Shown: positions 58,916-64,000 of the stretch, piece by piece
How positions within the stretch are numbered: the first letter of the stretch is position 1
Layout: each line of letters starts with the position of its first letter
Source of the DNA: Pontibacter pudoricolor
GTDB taxonomy: Bacteria; Bacteroidota; Bacteroidia; Cytophagales; Hymenobacteraceae
NCBI RefSeq assembly: GCF_010092985.1
Contig: NZ_CP048106.1
Span: 4,068,001-4,132,000, forward strand
Reading direction: 5' to 3'
DNA length: 64,000 bases
Notes under the pieces: generated by a model
What the model saw: the letters and a program-made list of their open reading frames with translations, nothing else
Told to the model about the DNA's origin: nothing
Databases searched by the model: none
Position numbers and translations under genes: made by a program

Positions 58916-61900
58916 ATGAAAACACGATTACGTGCTTATTCGCGGCTGGCCCTGCTACTGGCTATGCTGTTCGGAAGTTTGTTTTCCTATGCACAGGGAA
59001 ATAGCCAGGCCGGGAAAAAAGAAATCCCACAGGTTGCTCTTGAGCATATCAGGAACAACAAGCAGAAACTCAATGTGAACGATGAAGACATTTCAGACTT
59101 AGAGCTTAGCAGTGAAACAGACAGTAAGAAAAGTGGTGTAAAGCATTACTACATAAAACAGCTTTACCAGGGTGTAGAGATCTACGGCGCCATTACCAAC
59201 CTGAGCATTAACCGGGAAGGCAGTGTAATTAATGTGGGCAACCGGTTTCATAAAGAGATAGGTAAGAAAGTAAAAGGAGACCAGCCAGGGTTAGATGCCG
59301 CTGGGGCAGTGGCAGCAGCAGCCAGGTACCTGGGATTATCAGTTAAGGGGTCGTTAACCGTACTTGAAAGAGGTAAGGGCAGAAATAAAGAAGTTACCTT
59401 CTCGAAAGCCGGTATTTCGCTGGAGCCTATAGCTGCCAGACTGGTTTACCAGCCCATGCCGGATGGTAGCTTAAGACTGGCCTGGGAGGTATCTATTTAC
59501 GAACTGGATGCGCTTAACTGGTGGAATTTAAGATTGGATGCTACCACCGGCGAAGTACTGGATAAAGACAACATGGTGGTGCATTGCCAGTTCGAGAATA
59601 ATGGCCCGGGTGGCAAATTTTTGCATGACGAACATGATCACACGCTTATACCTCCTTATGTAGCAGCGCCACAGGCAGTGCCGGCCATGATGGCAACAAG
59701 CAATGCCTATAATGTGTATGCCATGCCCCTCGAGAGCCCAAGCCATGGCAGCCGCTCTTTGGTAAGCACTTCCGCTGCTGATGCCAAGGCATCTCCAAAA
59801 GGCTGGCACCACTCCCCGGAAGGTACATTTACAACTACACGTGGTAACAACGTATTTGCCTACGAAGACCCGGACAACAACAACAACTATACAATAAACT
59901 ATAGCCCGGATGGTGGTGCCAGCTTTAATTTTGATTTTCCGATAGATTTTACGAAGCAGCCGGTAACGTACAGAGATGCGGCAACTTCCAATTTGTTTTA
60001 CTGGAACAACATGGTACATGATGTCTGGTACCAGTATGGGTTTGATGAAATGAGCGGCAACTTCCAGTATGATATATTTGGGAGAGGCGGCAAAGGCAAT
60101 GACCCGGTTTTAGCGGAAGCGCAGGACAGCAGAAATATACCACTCCCTCCGCCTGGAGTAACTACCCGTAACAATGCCAACTTCTCAACCCCAAGAGATG
60201 GTTTTGTTCCGCGTATGCAGATGTACCTGTGGGATGGTATTCCTGATCCGGACTTGTTCAGTGTTACAGCGCCAGCAACTATAGCTGGTAGTTATGTTGC
60301 CGTGCAGGCTGCCTTTGGTCCGAGACTGACCTCAACGCCTGTAACAGGAAAGCTTGTGGTGGCACAGGCTGGTACCGGTAACCCGGCAGAAGGGTGTAGT
60401 GCTTACTCTAACGCGGCCGCCATTGCCGGAAACATTGCGGTTATTTACAGAGGTAGCTGCGAGTTTGGCGTAAAAGTTTTAAATGCTCAGAATGCAGGAG
60501 CTATAGCAGCTATAGTTATCAATAATCAACCGGGTGCTTCGTCAATGGGTGTGGGCGCAACAACTACTCCAATAACTATATCATCTGTTATGGTGAGCCC
60601 TGAAACGGGAGCAAAACTTGTGGAGCAATTAAATAATGGTGTTGAAGTTCTGGTAAAATTAAAAGACGATGGCTCCGGACCGGAATTCGATGGCGACCTT
60701 GATAACGGTATTATAGTTCATGAGTATGGCCACGGTATCTCAAACCGTTTAACAGGCGGACCAGATGTAACAGGTTGTTTAGCTTCGGCAGTGCTTATCA
60801 ATAATGTAGTTGTTAGTACCGAGCAGATGGGAGAAGGCTGGAGCGATTGGTTTGGACTGATGATGACCATGAGGCAAGGCGACACCCGCGAAAAAGTTAG
60901 AGGCATTGGTACGTACGTATCAGCGCAGCCAACTACAGGTAACGGCATCAGGCCGGCACCTTACAGTACCAGTTTCGGGGTAAATAATTTTACGTATGCT
61001 GCCACAAATAACCCAGCCATATCTGCTCCTCACGGTGTAGGTTTTGTGTGGGCTACCATGCTCTGGGACATGACCTGGGACCTGATAGATAAGTATGGTT
61101 ACGACCCAGATCTTTACAACGGAACAGGTGGTAACAACATGGCCATGCAACTGGTAATTGACGGGCTTAAGCTGCAACCATGCAGACCAGGTTTTGTAGA
61201 CGGACGCAATGCGATATTGCTGGCAGACAGAATGAATAACGAAGGTGCCAACCAGGAACTGATCTGGAAAGCTTTTGCAAAACGTGGATTAGGGTTTAGT
61301 GCCAGCCAGGGCTCAAATCTTAGAAGGGATGACCAGGTGCAGGCTTTTGATCTGCCTGCTACGTATGCCTGCACCATACCTTTAAATGTAGCTGCTGTGC
61401 AGTCTTCTACAATTTATACCGGCGGAGTAGCTAACAACCTGTACATTGGTTATGGTCCTAAAAGTGTAGTGCTTCAGGCCAGTGGCGATGCGACAAATAC
61501 TTATAGCTGGAGCCCGGCAACTGGTTTAAGCAACGCTAAAATTGCAAACCCTGTGTTTACGCCGACCGCTGCCGGTACTTATACATTTACCGTTACTGCC
61601 ACAAATGCGGACCAATGCATTAAAACAAAAACCATAACTATAAATGTGGTAGATGTGCGTTGCGGCGATAACAAGAAGAGAGACAAAGTACTGGTATGCG
61701 TTGATGGGGAGAACAACTGTGCAGATTCGAAAGCTGTGAATATGATGCTGACCAAAGCGGGCGGTAAGTTAGGTGATTGCAACCTGAATATCAGTGCCCC
61801 TGTTACGGCAACAACAGTGTCAGAATTAGCTGTAGCTGAAACAGATGATTTTGTGCAGAGTTATCCGAACCCATTCTCTGAAAGTACTACCATCGTATTT

Positions 61901-62104
61901 AAGGCAAAAGAAACCGGCTATACAGTACTGAAAGTTTATGATATAACCGGCCGCGAGATAGAAACTCTGTTTGAAGGTAATGCCGAGCGTGGTGTGACGT
62001 ACAACCATAGCTTTAAAGCCGGAGATAAGCGGGCAGGGATATACATTTACAAAATCGTTAACGGGAACACAAGCCGTTCAGGAACGATGGTTCTGATCAA
62101 GTAA
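58916..62104 (+). CDS. Secreted M36 (fungalysin-type) metallopeptidase with sorting tail
   Basis: A 1062-residue precursor. A signal peptide (to about 26, SYAQG) is followed by an FTP-type propeptide (about 30-220, VEIYGAITNLSIN). The catalytic domain carries HEYGH (H602, E603, H606) with EGWSD downstream as third-ligand region. A PA domain is inserted before it (about 465-565). After it come an Ig/PKD-like domain (YSWSPATGLSN) and a type IX sorting tail from about 985 (SYPNPFSE, DITGREI, AGIYIYKIV). Likely secreted, used for protein degradation. Confidence 0.94.
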   Translation: MKTRLRAYSRLALLLAMLFGSLFSYAQGNSQAGKKEIPQVALEHIRNNKQKLNVNDEDISDLELSSETDSKKSGVKHYYIKQLYQGVEIYGAITNLSINREGSVINVGNRFHKEIGKKVKGDQPGLDAAGAVAAAARYLGLSVKGSLTVLERGKGRNKEVTFSKAGISLEPIAARLVYQPMPDGSLRLAWEVSIYELDALNWWNLRLDATTGEVLDKDNMVVHCQFENNGPGGKFLHDEHDHTLIPPYVAAPQAVPAMMATSNAYNVYAMPLESPSHGSRSLVSTSAADAKASPKGWHHSPEGTFTTTRGNNVFAYEDPDNNNNYTINYSPDGGASFNFDFPIDFTKQPVTYRDAATSNLFYWNNMVHDVWYQYGFDEMSGNFQYDIFGRGGKGNDPVLAEAQDSRNIPLPPPGVTTRNNANFSTPRDGFVPRMQMYLWDGIPDPDLFSVTAPATIAGSYVAVQAAFGPRLTSTPVTGKLVVAQAGTGNPAEGCSAYSNAAAIAGNIAVIYRGSCEFGVKVLNAQNAGAIAAIVINNQPGASSMGVGATTTPITISSVMVSPETGAKLVEQLNNGVEVLVKLKDDGSGPEFDGDLDNGIIVHEYGHGISNRLTGGPDVTGCLASAVLINNVVVSTEQMGEGWSDWFGLMMTMRQGDTREKVRGIGTYVSAQPTTGNGIRPAPYSTSFGVNNFTYAATNNPAISAPHGVGFVWATMLWDMTWDLIDKYGYDPDLYNGTGGNNMAMQLVIDGLKLQPCRPGFVDGRNAILLADRMNNEGANQELIWKAFAKRGLGFSASQGSNLRRDDQVQAFDLPATYACTIPLNVAAVQSSTIYTGGVANNLYIGYGPKSVVLQASGDATNTYSWSPATGLSNAKIANPVFTPTAAGTYTFTVTATNADQCIKTKTITINVVDVRCGDNKKRDKVLVCVDGENNCADSKAVNMMLTKAGGKLGDCNLNISAPVTATTVSELAVAETDDFVQSYPNPFSESTTIVFKAKETGYTVLKVYDITGREIETLFEGNAERGVTYNHSFKAGDKRAGIYIYKIVNGNTSRSGTMVLIK

Positions 62105-62128
62105 CTTTTCATTTTAAAACAACATTGG

Positions 62129-62167
62129 ATCAGGCTGTAGCTTTACCTGCTACAGCCTGATTTTTGT
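62129..62167 (+). terminator. Intrinsic terminator of the M36 gene
   Basis: Perfect 13-bp stem (62129-62141 with 62149-62161), seven-base loop, then TTTTTG. Confidence 0.9.
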
Positions 62168-62451
62168 TTTTTTACACATCAGCTTTCAAGAAGCAGGTTT
62201 TTATAAGGGTTTCAATTGTTACTTTACATTTAACAGAACTCTAAACTGATGCATAGTAATAGTATAATGTTAATTTTCTGATATGAGTAAAATAAGGAAA
62301 CAATACTTGTTTAGCTTATTCAGACTGTTATGTATAAAAAGGTGCATGTTACCTTTTGCCCTTTTTATTCCTGTGTTATGATTTTCTGAAGTATTAGCTT
62401 TAGTCATCAGTCAGTAATCTAATGCAGGTGTTGTATCTAAAAGCCCAGCCC

Positions 62452-62949
62452 ATGAAAAATTTCTTCAGCCTATTTGTGAGATTTATATTGTTGCTGGTTG
62501 CCTTGCTAAAAGTTGACCTGGTAATGGGGCAGGAGATAGCCGCTGCTAAAGATAAGGCTGAACTATACGTGGCTGCTAAAATCTCGGATAGCCCGTTCGG
62601 GCAAGAGTCTGGTCACACCACAACTATAGCAAAGAGTAAAGCTGCTATTGAGAAACAACCTACCACGCTCGGTAATACATCAGAAACTGAGAGATTAAAA
62701 CTATGGGTTGCCCATAAAACATTCAGTACTAAAAAAACACTGGGCTTTACCTTAAAGCAGCCTGGTAACTATAAACTGGAGGTGCTTGATATGCAGGGAA
62801 CTATAGTTGCTGTGCTAGGCGAGGGTTTCGGGCAGGAGAGGGAGGAACTGACGTTCCAGTTTAAAGGAGAGAAGCTGCCAGCAGGAACCTATATTGGCAG
62901 GCTTATAACAGAGGACGAAGTAACTTCTACCCGGTTTATTCTAAAGTAA
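62452..62949 (+). CDS. Small exported protein resembling a sorting tail
   Basis: ATG 62452 (MKNFFSLFVRF) is preferred over 62422 since it directly opens a signal peptide ending near VMGQE. The 165-residue product has a charged middle part and a C-terminal ~80-residue domain (KTLGFTLKQPGNYKLEVLD, AGTYIGRLITED, TRFILK) with the strand pattern of Por/T9SS sorting tails, yet there is no catalytic domain. It may be a small secreted or structural protein. The preceding spacer (62168-62451) contains no other gene I can support. Confidence 0.68.
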   Translation: MKNFFSLFVRFILLLVALLKVDLVMGQEIAAAKDKAELYVAAKISDSPFGQESGHTTTIAKSKAAIEKQPTTLGNTSETERLKLWVAHKTFSTKKTLGFTLKQPGNYKLEVLDMQGTIVAVLGEGFGQEREELTFQFKGEKLPAGTYIGRLITEDEVTSTRFILK

Positions 62950-62957
62950 CCTATAGT

Positions 62958-64000
62958 TTACCTTACCGCTTTATAACCACCCACTATTCCTTGTTTGGTA
63001 AGCACCAGTTGCCATAGTTGGTTGTTACGCGCCCGGAACGAGCCGGCACTGGAGAGCAGGTAATATTTCCACATGCGGTAAAAGCGTTCGCCATATTCAC
63101 CTTGCAGTTGCTCCCAGTTGTGGTTAAAGTTCTGGAACCAGGCCATTAGGGTATGGTCGTAGTAAGGGCCGAAGTTATGCCAGTCTTCCACTATAAAAAG
63201 ATGCTCCATGGCAGTGCCCAGTTGTTTAACAGAAGGTATCAGGCAGTTTGGGAAGATATACGTGTCCGTAAATGGGTCGGCAGTTACTTTTGAGAAGTTT
63301 ACACCAATAGTATGCAGCATAAAAAGGCCTTCTTCTTTAAGGCAGCGGTGTGCAACCTGCATAAAGGTTCTGTGGTTACGGTAACCCACGTGCTCAAACA
63401 TCCCTACAGATACTATATGGTCGAACTGCTCACGGACATCACGGTAATCCTGCAGGCGTATTTCTACAGGTAAGCTTTTACATATTTCCCTGGCCAGCGC
63501 TGCTTGCTCTTTTGATACGGTTACGCCCACTACTTCAACACCATAGTTCTCAGCCGCAAATTTGGCAAAGCTTCCCCAGCCGCACCCAATATCCAGCACG
63601 CGCTGGCCCGGCTGTAAGTATAATTTCCGGCAGATCAGGTCGAGCTTGTTTTCCTGGGCCTGGTCCAGGTTATCAGCATCTTTCCAGTAACCGCAACTAT
63701 AGACCAGGCGCTTGTCGAGCATGAGTTGGTATAGTTTGTTGCCGATATCGTAGTGGCGTTGTGCGTTTCGGGCGGCTTTTCCTTTGCGCTGCAGGTTAAA
63801 AAGCTTTGCCAGTAACAGGTGAAATACCGATTTCCAGCCAAGCCTTGCCTGTTTATACAGATCAGCCCTTATTACGTTAAAAACAAACTGATCTATTTGT
63901 TGGCAATCCCACCAGCCATCCATGTAAGATTCGCCCAGCCCCAAGGTGCCCTCGCTGAGCAGGCGCTTATAAAACCGGTTGTCGTGCACCTGCAGATCCC
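62958..64000 (-). CDS. cfa: Cyclopropane-fatty-acyl-phospholipid synthase, truncated by window end
   Basis: The frame remains open through 63989 to the right edge (codons for DLQVHDNRFY precede the GTG at 63989), so the true start lies beyond the window. The visible ~345 residues have GTLGLGESYMDGWWDC, the SAM-binding motif VLDIGCGWGSFAKFAA, MFEHVG and the active-site RARNNQLWQLV end. The enzyme adds a methylene bridge to unsaturated lipid chains, for membrane stress resistance. It converges with the small gene at 62452, nine bases between stops. Confidence 0.95.
   Translation of the reverse strand, partial: DLQVHDNRFYKRLLSEGTLGLGESYMDGWWDCQQIDQFVFNVIRADLYKQARLGWKSVFHLLLAKLFNLQRKGKAARNAQRHYDIGNKLYQLMLDKRLVYSCGYWKDADNLDQAQENKLDLICRKLYLQPGQRVLDIGCGWGSFAKFAAENYGVEVVGVTVSKEQAALAREICKSLPVEIRLQDYRDVREQFDHIVSVGMFEHVGYRNHRTFMQVAHRCLKEEGLFMLHTIGVNFSKVTADPFTDTYIFPNCLIPSVKQLGTAMEHLFIVEDWHNFGPYYDHTLMAWFQNFNHNWEQLQGEYGERFYRMWKYYLLSSAGSFRARNNQLWQLVLTKQGIVGGYKAVR

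Overview
The window looks like chromosomal DNA of a Bacteroidota bacterium, most likely Cytophagales/Hymenobacteraceae (Pontibacter-like). The genus is an inference from protein style, not from any database search. Supporting signs are type IX secretion (Por) style C-terminal tails on two exported enzymes, a monomeric NADP-isocitrate dehydrogenase, many signal-peptide or lipobox proteins, an exact TTTG-N19-TAnnTTTG promoter upstream of thioredoxin, and short convergent operons closed by strong hairpin terminators. No rRNA, prophage structural gene or CRISPR array was seen.

Layout. (1) Positions 1-1790 form an AT-rich accessory segment. It holds an anti-phage dCTP-deaminase gene broken by an in-frame stop, plus a 73-codon companion ORF with a consensus sliding-clamp-binding pentapeptide. 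It abuts the 3' end of a tRNA-Arg gene (1901-1974). (2) 2.0-11.4 kb: TVP38 membrane protein, cystathionine gamma-synthase/lyase, OmpA lipoprotein, isoaspartyl peptidase, STAS-like and DUF proteins, a large unknown exported protein with a DUF421 protein, and thioredoxin. (3) 11.7-12.9 kb: a decayed S41-peptidase-like gene and a RAYT transposase next to REP palindromes. (4) 13-24.5 kb: dnaE, MscS channel, MFS exporter, LysM lytic transglycosylase, O-methyltransferase, M16 peptidase. (5) 24.5-30.7 kb: two long gene-free mosaics of dispersed repeats enclosing a small exported protein, a YjjG-like phosphatase, an ArsR regulator, a carboxypeptidase-regulatory-domain protein and NDH-2. (6) 30.7-49.3 kb: M1 peptidase, HupE/UreJ-like protein, DUF1275 and DUF4142 proteins, clpB, a cupin, a YceI/porin/YceI-like operon, endonuclease V, a hydrolase-phosphoribosyltransferase pair, an SGNH esterase with a secretion tail, and isocitrate dehydrogenase. 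(7) 49.7-50.7 kb: a second RAYT inside a mirror-image set of palindromes. (8) 50.7-64 kb: NmrA reductase, GT39/83 glycosyltransferase, M16 peptidase, dnaX, an M36 metallopeptidase with a sorting tail, a small exported protein, and a cyclopropane synthase cut by the window end.

Two observations stand out. First, the octamer CTATAGTT/AACTATAG (often the full palindrome AACTATAGTT) is scattered through genes, spacers and terminator loops at far above chance frequency. It is absent from the first 2.4 kb. This resembles a HIP1-type genome-wide word. Second, dnaX has an apparent programmed -1 frameshift (Shine-Dalgarno-like AAGGAG, then A-AAA-AAG) whose polarity is opposite to that of E. coli: the zero frame gives the short gamma-like protein and the -1 frame gives full-length tau. 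Two RAYT/REP systems and several palindromic repeat families complete the unusual content.
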